Shown: positions 26,019 to 35,105 of the stretch, one piece after another
How the letters are laid out: each line of letters begins with the position of its first letter
How positions within the stretch are numbered: the stretch's first letter is position 1
Origin: Crocinitomicaceae bacterium
GTDB taxonomy: Bacteria > Bacteroidota > Bacteroidia > Flavobacteriales_D > Crocinitomicaceae
NCBI GenBank assembly: GCA_016709005.1
Contig: JADJEU010000004.1
Location: 124,001-188,000, forward strand
DNA: 64,000 nt
Direction of reading: 5' to 3'
Made by a program: the position numbers and the translations under genes
The notes under the pieces: model-generated
What the model was told of the DNA's origin: nothing
Seen by the model: the letters and a program-made list of their open reading frames with translations, nothing else
Databases searched by the model: none

Positions 26019-27743
26019 CTAATTTTCTTTCCAACCGCCCCAGCCGTCTTTATCTCCTTTACGAATATCGCGCAGCATACCTAAAACAATGATGCCTGCA
26101 AAAATGAATGCCATGATTGACCACGACGATGTTTCACCCCAGAGTGGTTGTGTCTCGTTGATTAAGGTTAATGAACCTCCAATTAACAAGGATGCGACAA
26201 GCATTGCGGATACCAATTGCTTAGCAATACGATTCAAGGTATGCACCATTGGATCTACTCCCTGATGGTGCAAGTTCACTTTCATTTCGCCCGTATTTAT
26301 TTTTCGGATTGCGTTTTTTAAATCACGAGGAAACTCTTCCATATAATTTCCAAAATCAAAAAGACCATTCATGATTTTTTTACCAAAATCGATTGGATTG
26401 AATTTTTTGGTAATGGTTGCAATTAAATACGGTTTTGCAAGTTCAAGCAAATCCAGTTTTGGATCCAGATTCCGGATAACACCTTCAATGGTTACCAGTG
26501 CACGTGCCAATAAAAAGAAATGCATTGGAATTTTTAAGTTGTGTTTTACTACAACATCTTTCAGCTGCATTAGCACGGTACTCATTTCGTTGGTGTGACC
26601 TCCGCTTGCAGCATAACTCTCAACAAATTCAGTTATATCTCCTTCCAGCGCACGCATGTTTTTAATCGTAATCTGATCAGACAAAGCCATCAATGCCTGA
26701 ATTACTTTCTTTATGTTTTTATCTCTGACTGAAAGAAAAAGATTGCCAAAAGTTTCCATGTCTTTTGGAAGAATGTTTCCCATCATTCCAAAATCGAGGT
26801 AACAAATTTCGCCGGTATTTAAAATCAGAATATTTCCCGGATGCGGATCTGCATGAAAAAAACCATGTTCAAAAACCTGCTTGAGAAAAGAGATACCGAG
26901 TTTTCGTGCAAGTAATTCACGATCGTAATTATTGGACGCAATCTGATCGAGTTTAGATACTTTGAATCCGGAGATAAACTCCAGTACCAACACGCGGGGT
27001 GTTGTAAATTCACGATACACTTTTGGTGCATGAATGAATCTGGAATCAGCATCTGTACCAGAAAAATTATTGTAAAAACGTTGCGCGTTAACCGACTCAT
27101 GAATAAAGTCAAGTTCCTTCAAAATACTTTCTTCAAAGTTGCGCACGAGTCCAACCGGATCAAAGCTGCGGGCAGATGGCACACGTCTGTTGATTATTTC
27201 AGCAACCGTGTACATCACCTTGATATCTTCAATAATCACTTCTTTGATACCCGGGCGTTGCACTTTGATCGCTACACGTTCACCCGTTTTTAAAGTTGCC
27301 TTGTGAACTTGAGCCATGGATGCTGAAGCAAAGGGCTGCAGGTCAAACCAGGCAAACAATTCATCTGTTGATTTTTTCAATTCTGTTTCCACCACCTTTT
27401 TGGCTATCTCACCTGAAAGAGGCGGAACGCTGTCCTGCAGTTTTTCAAACTCAACAATCAAATCTAGCGGAATCAAATCAGGCCGGTTACTCAGTATCTG
27501 TCCAAATTTGACAAAGGTTGGTCCAAGCTCTTCACAAGCCAGACGCATTTTTTCATACTTGGTATAATGTACCGCGGCTTTACGAAATGACTTGGGAATC
27601 AATTTACGAATCCATCCAAACCGCTTCTGTTCTTCCATATAAGATACCAGATCATCAAAGCCGTATTTGACTAAAATGCGAAGAATCTGATTGTACCGCC
27701 GAACAGAACGATACTTGCGGGCTATGGAACTAAAAACACTCAT
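26019..27743 (-). CDS. ABC1/UbiB family atypical kinase
   Basis: UbiB-like proteins support ubiquinone or menaquinone biosynthesis through an ATPase-like kinase fold. The 574-residue protein shows the KxGQ motif in FVKFGQILSNRPDLIP (about residues 78-93), the invariant Lys in RVAIKVQRPG, the catalytic GFFHADPHPGNIL and the metal site CYLDFGMMG. Two hydrophobic segments at the C-terminus (about residues 512-530 and 545-562) anchor it to the membrane as in UbiB/COQ8. It overlaps the start codon of the phasin-like gene by 4 bases (ATGA), so the pair is translationally coupled. Menaquinone is the likely quinone in this phylum. Confidence 0.9.
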   Translation of the reverse strand: MSVFSSIARKYRSVRRYNQILRILVKYGFDDLVSYMEEQKRFGWIRKLIPKSFRKAAVHYTKYEKMRLACEELGPTFVKFGQILSNRPDLIPLDLIVEFEKLQDSVPPLSGEIAKKVVETELKKSTDELFAWFDLQPFASASMAQVHKATLKTGERVAIKVQRPGIKEVIIEDIKVMYTVAEIINRRVPSARSFDPVGLVRNFEESILKELDFIHESVNAQRFYNNFSGTDADSRFIHAPKVYREFTTPRVLVLEFISGFKVSKLDQIASNNYDRELLARKLGISFLKQVFEHGFFHADPHPGNILILNTGEICYLDFGMMGNILPKDMETFGNLFLSVRDKNIKKVIQALMALSDQITIKNMRALEGDITEFVESYAASGGHTNEMSTVLMQLKDVVVKHNLKIPMHFFLLARALVTIEGVIRNLDPKLDLLELAKPYLIATITKKFNPIDFGKKIMNGLFDFGNYMEEFPRDLKNAIRKINTGEMKVNLHHQGVDPMVHTLNRIAKQLVSAMLVASLLIGGSLTLINETQPLWGETSSWSIMAFIFAGIIVLGMLRDIRKGDKDGWGGWKEN

Positions 27744-28111
27744 TGTTCGCTCTCGTAGCGGTTTAAGCGCGCTTCAAGTAAGGCTACTGTTTTTGACAAA
27801 TCATCAATTTTTGCATGAAGGGCTTTGATCTCATCGGTGTGAGCAATGTTGACTTTGGTATAAAACTGAGTCACCATTTCACCAATTTTTGCCTCCAGCT
27901 CTTCTTTCACATCATGCGCTTTCATTGCAATTTTCTGAAGAAACTCAACTTCGTTGCCATCTGCGTCTTTCTCAGAATGCATAAACTCGTTGATCTTTTC
28001 TTTGCCCTTATCTGCAATGTTGTGAAAACGCTCCATCAACTCCTTATCTTTAGACATCATGTAAAGATTTGATGATAACGTCAATAATTCAACCAATGTA
28101 CGTGCTTTCAT
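27740..28111 (-). CDS. Phasin-like coiled-coil protein
   Basis: The 123-residue protein is almost fully helical, with heptad-like repeats near both ends (FHNIADKGKEKINEFM, DEIKALHAKIDDLSKTVALLEARLNRYE). This fits phasin-family or oligomerisation coiled coils, which coat polyhydroxyalkanoate granules or bind membranes. No granule synthase gene is nearby, and the coupling to a UbiB-like kinase gene suggests a structural partner of that membrane protein. Phasin identity is an inference from composition. Confidence 0.6.
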   Translation of the reverse strand: MKARTLVELLTLSSNLYMMSKDKELMERFHNIADKGKEKINEFMHSEKDADGNEVEFLQKIAMKAHDVKEELEAKIGEMVTQFYTKVNIAHTDEIKALHAKIDDLSKTVALLEARLNRYESEQ

Positions 28112-28130
28112 AAGCTATTAATTTATTATA

Positions 28131-28138
28131 CAAATATA
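28131..28138 (-). promoter_or_regulatory. Putative -7 box of the phasin-UbiB operon
   Basis: TATATTTG on the minus strand, 19 bases before the ATG of the phasin-like gene. No -33 element found. Confidence 0.4.
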
Positions 28139-28223
28139 GTCGAATGCGGCATCCACTCTACACTCACTGAGAATAATCAGTTTCATGCCAAACAAATGTT
28201 ATCTTTAATGACAAGCCTTTTGA

Positions 28224-28676
28224 ATGAAAAAGGCTAAATTCGCAGTCTTATCTGCTATGAATTCTATGAAATTAGACGCACCTGTTTCCACCATTATGAC
28301 AGCTCAGGTTGATTCGGTAACACCGGCTCAAAAATTGGTTGACATCAAACATTTGTATGAAAAAACACCCTTCCATCACCACATTCCCGTTGTAGAAAAC
28401 AACAAGGTAACAGGCATGGTAAGTTTGGTAGATTTTATGCGCGCAATTGGAACCGCTTCCCTGAATGACAACGATTCCGTCTATCAGAATTTAACCGTAA
28501 AAGACATTATGTCGATTAGCCCGGTTACCATGAAACCGGATACTTCAATCAAAAAAGCAGCAAAAGAAATGGTGAAAGGCGAAGTACACGCATTCATCAT
28601 TGCAGATCATGGTGAATTAAAGGGCATTCTTTCTTATACAGACATCATCAATTACCTGCTTCGCGTTTTAGACTAG
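28224..28676 (+). CDS. Tandem CBS domain protein
   Basis: Two CBS modules form the whole protein: IMTAQVDSVTPAQKL ... HHHIPVVENNKVTGMVSLVDFMRAIG, then IMSISPVTMKPDTSIKKAAKEMVKGEVHAFIIADHGELKGILSYTDIINYLL. CBS pairs bind adenosine nucleotides (AMP, ATP, SAM) and regulate partners. At about 136-150 residues it lacks any attached enzyme or channel, so it works by binding others. The true start may be 28257 or 28266 (MNS, MKLDAP) since the first 11 codons are not conserved-looking. Function beyond nucleotide sensing is unknown. Confidence 0.85.
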   Translation: MKKAKFAVLSAMNSMKLDAPVSTIMTAQVDSVTPAQKLVDIKHLYEKTPFHHHIPVVENNKVTGMVSLVDFMRAIGTASLNDNDSVYQNLTVKDIMSISPVTMKPDTSIKKAAKEMVKGEVHAFIIADHGELKGILSYTDIINYLLRVLD

Positions 28677-28768
28677 CAGATTCAAATTTTGCCTGTCTGA
28701 AAGCAGCCATACCCTGCTTATCACTTTTATAGCATAGTTTTTGTTAATTTAGAGTTCGATTCTGAATC

Positions 28769-29383
28769 GTGAGACACCTGTTCACAGCTATATTGACTCT
28801 GGCATTGACATGCAATTTACAAGCGCAAGGCGGTGTAAAAAAAACATGCTTTGGAATTGGTTTATTTACCAGTGCACATTCGCAACTCATCACCTATGCC
28901 ATAATAACGCTTCGCGACAGCACTATTACCGGAGCATTTATCGTTACTGAGCAGCAGTTCATGTATCAGGCCATGGGATATTATCCAAGCCTTGCCAATA
29001 TGAAACGTGAAAATCTTTTCCAAAAATACGGCGTTGATTCTTGTTTCTTGGTTTCAGATGAATTAGATAATATCATTGGCTATTACGCAAAACCATTTTA
29101 TGATTTGTGGAAGATCCGTTTCTATGAACACCCCATGTACTTTGACACCGAAGGCTGGAGCCAGGGGCAAATGAAGCCCTCACGTTATCAATCAGACTTT
29201 TTGTACAAAGAGTATGGAGTAAGTAATGTGCTTACCCAATATTTTTATGGCGATACTTTGTTCAAATTATTGCGTGATGTTCAAGATCCGGCCTGGATAG
29301 AATCCTATAGATTTGCAGCTCCGGTAGACAGCACAGCATCAAGTGATACAACTGCAGGAGCTATTAATACCGGACAACCTTAA
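28769..29383 (+). CDS. Exported protein of unknown function with GTG start
   Basis: The GTG start is chosen because it leads directly into a signal peptide (MRHLFTAILTLALTCNLQAQG) and no ATG precedes the mature part. The 204 residues show a repeated strand-turn pattern (ITLRDSTITGAFIVTEQQF, YYAKPFYDLWKIRFYEH) and a Ser/Thr-rich tail (VDSTASSDTTAG). No domain is recognised. It is 6 bases before meaB on the same strand, so it is probably in that transcript. Confidence 0.6.
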   Translation: MRHLFTAILTLALTCNLQAQGGVKKTCFGIGLFTSAHSQLITYAIITLRDSTITGAFIVTEQQFMYQAMGYYPSLANMKRENLFQKYGVDSCFLVSDELDNIIGYYAKPFYDLWKIRFYEHPMYFDTEGWSQGQMKPSRYQSDFLYKEYGVSNVLTQYFYGDTLFKLLRDVQDPAWIESYRFAAPVDSTASSDTTAGAINTGQP

Positions 29384-29389
29384 GGTGCA

Positions 29390-30451
29390 ATGAGTAAACT
29401 TAAAAATCCAGATCAGGCAAAGATTGACAAGTTAGTTGCTGTGCATAAAAAACACGCCGCTAACCGCACCGCGTCGAAACTTTTTGCATCGATTCAAAGT
29501 GGTAATAAAAATGCACTTGCAGAATCTATCACACTGTTGGAAAGTACACGGGAGCAAGATCAGAAAATGGCGCGTGAACTTTTGCTGAAATGTCTTTCTG
29601 TTTCCGGCAAATCTATACGCATCGGAATTACTGGAGTGCCGGGCGTGGGTAAAAGTACCTTCATTGAAAGTTTTGGTCAGTACTTAATCTCACTTGGAAA
29701 AAAAGTTGCTGTCTTGGCAATTGATCCAAGCAGTGAAAAAACAGGTGGAAGTATTTTAGGAGATAAAACAAGAATGACAAATCTGGCCATCAATCCCCAT
29801 GCTTTTATCCGACCAACTGCAAGCAGAGGTTCTCTTGGCGGGGTTGCCCAACGTACACGGGAATGTGTTTTTTTATGTGAAGCTGCAGGCTATGATGTTA
29901 TCTTAATTGAAACAGTAGGTGTAGGTCAATCAGAAACGGCTGTTCATTCCATGACTGATTTTTTTATGTTGCTTATGCTTGCTGGTGCGGGTGATGAATT
30001 GCAGGGAATCAAGCGCGGCATCATGGAGATGGCTGATGGAATTGTGATCAACAAAGCAGACGGTGACAACATTAAAAAAGCAAATCTTGCCAAAGCACAA
30101 TTTCAAAATGCAATTCACCTTTTTCCGGCAAACGAAAATGGATGGATTCCAAAAGTAGAAACGACCAGCGCAGTTGAAAATAAAGGAATGGACGTAGTTT
30201 GGAATTTGATAGAAAGTTTTGCCAATCAGACAAAAATCAACGGTTCTTTTGATTCCAACCGAGATGAACAGCAACTCTATTGGATGCATGAATCAGTTAA
30301 AGAATTAATTTTAAACAGTGTCTATCAAAATAAATCAGTACAAAAAAAATTAGTTGCACTCACCAAAAAACTGCGTATGAAAGAAATATCTTCACAAGAT
30401 GCAGCACTCGAGTTGGTAACCTATTACGAAAATGGAAAAACGAAAATTTAA
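29390..30451 (+). CDS. meaB: Methylmalonyl-CoA mutase-associated GTPase MeaB
   Basis: MeaB is a G3E-family GTPase that loads and protects methylmalonyl-CoA mutase, the B12 enzyme of propionate metabolism. The 353 residues contain GVPGVGKST (P-loop), LAIDPSSEKTGGSILGDKTRM (switch and base region), ETVGVGQSE (Walker B/G3 region) and INKADGDN (NKxD base specificity). The length is normal. The mutase genes are not in this window. It overlaps the next gene by 20 bases. Confidence 0.93.
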   Translation: MSKLKNPDQAKIDKLVAVHKKHAANRTASKLFASIQSGNKNALAESITLLESTREQDQKMARELLLKCLSVSGKSIRIGITGVPGVGKSTFIESFGQYLISLGKKVAVLAIDPSSEKTGGSILGDKTRMTNLAINPHAFIRPTASRGSLGGVAQRTRECVFLCEAAGYDVILIETVGVGQSETAVHSMTDFFMLLMLAGAGDELQGIKRGIMEMADGIVINKADGDNIKKANLAKAQFQNAIHLFPANENGWIPKVETTSAVENKGMDVVWNLIESFANQTKINGSFDSNRDEQQLYWMHESVKELILNSVYQNKSVQKKLVALTKKLRMKEISSQDAALELVTYYENGKTKI

Positions 30452-30653
30452 ATTAAAGAAAGATTCACCTTTTATTGAACTGGTGAAAGTTTTAAAAAGT
30501 GAAGGTTTGTCTGAAACTGGCGGTCATGGAAAATCAATGATTGAAGAAGGACAGGTAAGTGTCAATGGCGAAGAAGAATTCAGAGTACGACGCAAGCTGT
30601 ATAATGGTGACGTTGTTGCAGTTGAAGATGTAGAAATCGAAATTGTTTCTTAA
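30432..30653 (+). CDS. S4-like RNA-binding protein, YbcJ/RlbA-type
   Basis: A 73-residue single S4 domain: FIELVKVLKSEGLSETGGHGKSMIEEGQVSVNGEEEFRVRRKLYNGDVVAVEDVEIEI. The Arg/Lys residues, GQVSVNG turn and final V-x-V strand define the fold, which binds structured RNA. In this family it is a small cytoplasmic protein associated with ribosomes or tRNA. It overlaps meaB at its start and the next gene nearby, suggesting a compact operon. Confidence 0.85.
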   Translation: MEKRKFKLKKDSPFIELVKVLKSEGLSETGGHGKSMIEEGQVSVNGEEEFRVRRKLYNGDVVAVEDVEIEIVS

Positions 30654-30666
30654 TTTCAAGACAGAT

Positions 30667-31701
30667 ATGAACGAAATGGATCAAAACGAAGCAAGGTTAA
30701 AAGCGCAAATAAAAGCGATTGTCGATGCGGGTGAAACAGATCACACGATTGCAGAAAGACCTTTGACACTTGATGAATTAAAAGAGCTTGCTATCAGTAT
30801 GGGCGTTACCGAAGAAGGTTGGCAGGGCATGCTGGTGAATGCACAAAAACATCTCAAGTTGGCAGATGATCATTTGAAAGCGCGCAATTACAAAGATGCA
30901 GTTATAGAAGGCGAACAGGCCGTTGCAATCAATCCGTATCTATCAAATTGCAACGCGATTCTTGCCAAAGCTTATATGATGATGTGGTTAGAAGATCACA
31001 ATCCGGAGACGCGTTCAAAAGCAGAATACTATGCACGCAAAGAACTGGTTGTTGATCCAAGAGATCAGCAAGCCGTGATGGTTTTAAGCACACTCAATAA
31101 GAAAGCATCTGTAATGGAAAAGGATACTACCGCCAGAAAAAGAATGCTCTACATTGTTATAGGTGCACTGGTTTTAGGGATTATCCTGATTTTTTTTTTA
31201 GTTAGTTGGAAAAATAGTGCTCTTGAAAAAGATCAGATTGAACAAAATAACACGGAATTAAAATTAATCCGCGATCAACTCATTGAAGCAGAAGAAGACG
31301 TTGCGTCCAAACTTGATTTGGTTCAAGTTGCAATTGATCAGCGCAACAGCATGATTCCTGATTTATTTAAAGCGGTTCAAACTTCTCCGGCAGAAATGGT
31401 TGTGTTGGATTCTACCATCAAAGCCCTCCAAACTGAAATAGCTGCAAGTAGCGGCGAGGAAAAATTCAGACTTGAAAATTCACTGGATGCAAAAGTTGAT
31501 CAGGCAAAAGATTTGGTGAAACAATATGGAGAAGCTTCTGCTGTAGAAAAATTATTGATTCAGATTGAAGGCTCTGAAAACAGAATTGCCTTCGAAAAAA
31601 AGAACTACAACGATGCTGTAAAAAACTATAATATTCTGGTCAAAAAAAACAAAGAACAATTTCCTGAATACGAAGTTAAACCTTATTACAATGAAAAATA
31701 A
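30667..31701 (+). CDS. TPR-like protein fused to a LemA domain
   Basis: The N-terminal 160 residues are helical with a TPR-like unit (AQKHLKLADDHLKARNYKDAVIEGEQAVAINP ... CNAILAKAYMMM). One membrane segment (about residues 160-182 of this start) separates them from a C-terminal LemA region: QVAIDQRNSMIPDLFKAVQ ... ENRIAFEKKNYNDAVKNYNILVKKNKEQFPEYE, which carries the E-N-R-I-A...YN-x-AV-x-x-YN signature. LemA proteins occur with TPM-domain proteins, and indeed the next gene encodes one with 11-base overlap. The start at 30667 is preferred over 30643. Confidence 0.75.
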   Translation: MNEMDQNEARLKAQIKAIVDAGETDHTIAERPLTLDELKELAISMGVTEEGWQGMLVNAQKHLKLADDHLKARNYKDAVIEGEQAVAINPYLSNCNAILAKAYMMMWLEDHNPETRSKAEYYARKELVVDPRDQQAVMVLSTLNKKASVMEKDTTARKRMLYIVIGALVLGIILIFFLVSWKNSALEKDQIEQNNTELKLIRDQLIEAEEDVASKLDLVQVAIDQRNSMIPDLFKAVQTSPAEMVVLDSTIKALQTEIAASSGEEKFRLENSLDAKVDQAKDLVKQYGEASAVEKLLIQIEGSENRIAFEKKNYNDAVKNYNILVKKNKEQFPEYEVKPYYNEK

Positions 31702-33657
31702 TTTGTCGAGAACCACCCTATTATCTCTACTTTTCGTTTTCTTTTTAAGCGGATTATCAGTTGATACCTTCAGCCAAAAAAGTAAAATTTTCAGCCCTTC
31801 TGATGTTCCGGTTCCAGTATTAGACAGCACAGGATTTATCATAGATCCTGAAAAAAAAATTGATGAAGAATGGCGACGTGAAATGATCTTTACGCGCGAA
31901 ACGTATTTCTTCAACCGCTATGTTGAACCCGTCTGTGTGCGTATAGACAATATCAAAAATCCTGAAGACCTGGACGCATTTGCTGACAAGCTGGTCGAAC
32001 TCTGGGATCTTGAGAAAAAAACAAACGGGCGTTTTGTTTTTCAGATCCATTGCAAATCAAAAAAGAAAGTTGTATTCAGAATTGGATCCCGGCTCAAGGT
32101 ATTTTATAGCAAATCGTTTTTGAATGGGCTTGCAGCAGATATTGAAGAAATTCATTTTGCCGGTGATGCGGTAGGAACAGGAGATTTTGTTTCGATCCAA
32201 CGATTAGGCGATCATATTTTTAAAGAGATAAGATATGATACTAAACTTTCAAACTATCAGGGAAATACAGGAATTCATTCCCAATATCCGGATCGTGTGG
32301 AACGATCAAACGGCGAATTGAAAAATATGACATGGTCGCCGTATGGCCCCGATGACGCAATATTTGTAGCGTCTAAAGGAGATGTTTTAATTGAAAGTGA
32401 AGGCGATGTTTTAATTGAAAACGGAGTGGACGCCTCGTTGAAAAATTATTTCTCCGGAATATCTGAAGCAATGCGCGTGAGATTGATAACGGTCATATAA
32501 CAGATCCGCATAACATGCTCAGCGCTGATGCTGAAGATATGATGAATTTCTTATTGAATGAATTAGAAGATTCCTTAGGTTATCAGGTTGCAGTAGTTTG
32601 TCTGAATTCAATCGGCGATAACGACGCACGTGTCTGGGGAACTGATTTGTTCAACCTCTGGGGCATTGGAAGCAAAGAAACTGAAAATGGTTTACTCATG
32701 CTTTTGATTCATGATATACATGGGATTGATTTTATAACTGGTCGTGGTACAGAAGGAATTTTAACCGATGTAGATTGTTATAACATTCAGCAAGAAGAAA
32801 TGGTTCCGCATTTCAAAAATGACGATTACGTAACAGGTATGATCAGAGGAACACAAGCTGTTTGTGATTTTTTCTATGGTTCCCCTCCAATTTATTCTTC
32901 CGCAACAACTGATGAATCGTACGACTCTGGTTATGACGACACGTATTATGAAGAAGAACCTTACAACTTTTTTGAATCCGATATTTGGGGAATTTACACG
33001 ATGAGTGCTGGCCTTCTGACTGCCGCCTGGTTGGTCGTTTTTATGATTTGTTTTTTCATCAAAGATTTACACAAGCGTTATTTTACTTTGAAATTTTTCT
33101 CATTAGCCGTGTGGCCATTTGTATTTCCGATTCCTTTTGCCCTACTCTATTTTCTCAACAGAAGTATGATGGAGCGTTGGCGAAACACCACACGCTTTAG
33201 TCCAACAACCGGTGAAGAAATGCATAAACTGGATGACCATGCAGAAGATAAACATCTGGCAAAAGGTCAACTCACAGAAGAAAAAATTAAATCCATTGAC
33301 TACGATGTTTGGGTAAGTTATGGCGGAAAAGAAGTACTTATACTTGGCTACAAAAAATGGTTTTCAAAATACAATAAATGTCCAAGTTGCAAATTCAAAA
33401 CCTATTGGAAAGAATATGATCGAACTATAACAGCAGCTACTTATGATTCAACCGGAACCGGTGAGCGAAAATATAAATGTGAGAGTTGCGGTCATTCAAA
33501 AGTTGAGCGATACACCATTGCGCGCAAAACAAGATCCAGTTCTTCGTCTTCCGGTGGTTCATCCTACGGCGGTGGAGGAAGCAGTTTCAGCGGTGGCGGT
33601 GGTTCATCTTATGGTGGAGGAAGTTCACGTGGTGGAGGATCAGGAAACAGATGGTAA
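31691..33657 (+). pseudogene. Tandem TPM-domain (YgcG-like) membrane protein, one frameshift
   Basis: As given, the gene is split into frames 31691-32500 and 32515-33657. Adding one G near 32479 joins them: ...SEAMRVEIDNGHITDPHNMLSADAEDMMNF, a continuous 655-residue protein. A signal peptide is followed by a divergent TPM-like region (YVEPVCVRIDNIKN ... FVFQIHCKSKKKVVFRIG), then a canonical TPM domain (LSADAEDMMNFLLNELEDSLGYQVAVVCLNSIGD ... LLMLLIHDIHGIDFITGRGTEGIL). Two membrane segments, a CPSC/CESC zinc ribbon and a Gly-rich C-terminus (GGSSFSGGGGSSYGG) follow. TPM proteins bind Ca and assist membrane-protein or photosystem repair. The operon with LemA supports an envelope role. Confidence 0.75.
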
Positions 33658-33682
33658 GTTCAATATCAAAAAGTAAACACGC

Positions 33683-34321
33683 ATGAATCCAAAAGTTGAT
33701 TTATATTTCGATAATCTCGAAAAATGGAAACCAGAGTTGGAAAAATTACGAATGATTATTCTGGATTGCATGTTGACGGAAGAACTAAAGTGGGGATCAC
33801 CTTGTTACTCGTTTCAAAAAAAGAATGTCATTCTCCTCGGGGGATTTAAAGACAATTGTGTCTTCAGTTTCATTAAAGGGGTTTTGCTGAGTGACCCAAA
33901 AGGAATTCTAACCAAGCCCGGTGAAAACAGTCAGTCCGCAAGAGTGATTCGCTTTACAAATCTGAAAGAGATTATTAAACTCGAACCTGTTATCAAAGCA
34001 TACATTTTCGAAACTATTGAAAACGAAAAAGCAGGAATAAAAGTTGAACTAAAAAAGACAACAGAATACGAGTTTCCTGAAGAATTAGAAATTAAATTTA
34101 AGGCAAGTGCGGCACTCAAAAAAGCCTTTCACGCCTTAACGCCGGGACGGCAACGTGGCTATCTCCTTTTCTTCACCGCAGCTAAACAATCAGAAACGCG
34201 AACAGCACGAATTGAAAAATACACTGACCGAATTCTGAAAGGAATTGGAATAAATGATTGTGTGTGCGGACTCTCCAAAAAAATGCCTTCGTGTGATGGA
34301 TCGCATAAATCAATTCAATGA
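33683..34321 (+). CDS. YdeI/OmdA family protein with C-terminal CDGSH iron-sulfur motif
   Basis: The first 185 residues match the YdeI/DUF1801-OmdA family, a fold found in proteins protecting against bacteriocins: LRMIILDCMLTEELKWGSPCYSFQKKNVILLGGFKDNCVFSFIKGVLLSDPKG ... TPGRQRGYLLFFTAAKQSETR. The last 20 residues, CVCGLSKKMPSCDGSHK, fit C-x-C-x2-S-x3-P-x-C-D-G-S-H, which binds a 2Fe-2S cluster in CDGSH proteins. A cluster on this fold would make a redox-sensing variant. It lies 25 bases after the TPM gene. Whether the motif is functional cannot be told from sequence. Confidence 0.75.
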   Translation: MNPKVDLYFDNLEKWKPELEKLRMIILDCMLTEELKWGSPCYSFQKKNVILLGGFKDNCVFSFIKGVLLSDPKGILTKPGENSQSARVIRFTNLKEIIKLEPVIKAYIFETIENEKAGIKVELKKTTEYEFPEELEIKFKASAALKKAFHALTPGRQRGYLLFFTAAKQSETRTARIEKYTDRILKGIGINDCVCGLSKKMPSCDGSHKSIQ

Positions 34322-34461
34322 AATCAGCTTTCAGTTTATACGCCTATTAACTGCTTCATAGAAGGAAATACAAAAAAAATCCTTGTTAAATAAGTTGTTC
34401 CAGAAAGATTCTATTCACTTGGCATAGAAGTTGATTTCATATCCATAACAACTATTTTTTT

Positions 34462-34974
34462 ATGCGACTCCTGATAAGTATTCTTCTGATTGGTTTTTCA
34501 TTGACCGCTACCACACAAACACTTGACACCAACACTGTGCGAATAGTCAAACCGGCAAAACAGCTTGCTCAACCCATTCAAAAAGTTGAAAAACTGGAGT
34601 ATCGTGCAGATCTCAAACTGGAAATTTTTGGTGAATATGTTGTAGATAGTTTTGCTGTGCTCAGCAGAAAAACTCCAAGTATTGAAGAGTTGAATGCATT
34701 GCTTGGAACAACGCTTAAGGTTCTGTCCAGCTCTATCACAGGAACGAATATTGATCCAATGACTTTTAGTATATACTCAGTAGAGCGTTTAGAGCGTGAT
34801 GATTTTATTTACCGTGTTTTTGGACGTGAAATAAAAGCACCAGAACCAAATCTTCCGCAAGCATTCAACGTGCACAAAACAGATAATGAAAATTGTTATG
34901 GAATCGCAGAGATTGACACAAGACACATTGCCATTCCTTACAAAGGTGTTCTGCTCTTTTTGACGAAGAAGTAG
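34462..34974 (+). CDS. Exported protein of unknown function
   Basis: A 170-residue protein starting with a signal peptide (MRLLISILLIGFSLTATTQT). The mature part has helix-strand mixtures (YRADLKLEIFGEYVVDSFAVLSR, FSIYSVERLERDDFIYRVFG). No domain or metal site is recognised. It has its own interval of 130-140 bases on both sides and is probably monocistronic. Confidence 0.55.
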   Translation: MRLLISILLIGFSLTATTQTLDTNTVRIVKPAKQLAQPIQKVEKLEYRADLKLEIFGEYVVDSFAVLSRKTPSIEELNALLGTTLKVLSSSITGTNIDPMTFSIYSVERLERDDFIYRVFGREIKAPEPNLPQAFNVHKTDNENCYGIAEIDTRHIAIPYKGVLLFLTKK

Positions 34975-35105
34975 TACGTTTTTTTTCAGACGGAGATCCA
35001 ACGTTAACCCTTGAGAGAGATCTGTCTCTCAGCTGACAGATCGAGATTACAGGTTATTAGAATAATGACTTACTGGTAAGTGCCAACTGAATACAGCCGA
35101 CTGAT

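Noticed and set aside
33443..33676. A 77-codon plus-strand frame inside the TPM gene
   Set aside because: It is the alternate frame of the Gly/Ser-rich tail.
34994..35009. A 16-base word shared with 49062-49077
   Set aside because: About one such chance match is expected in a window of this size, and the flanks do not extend it.
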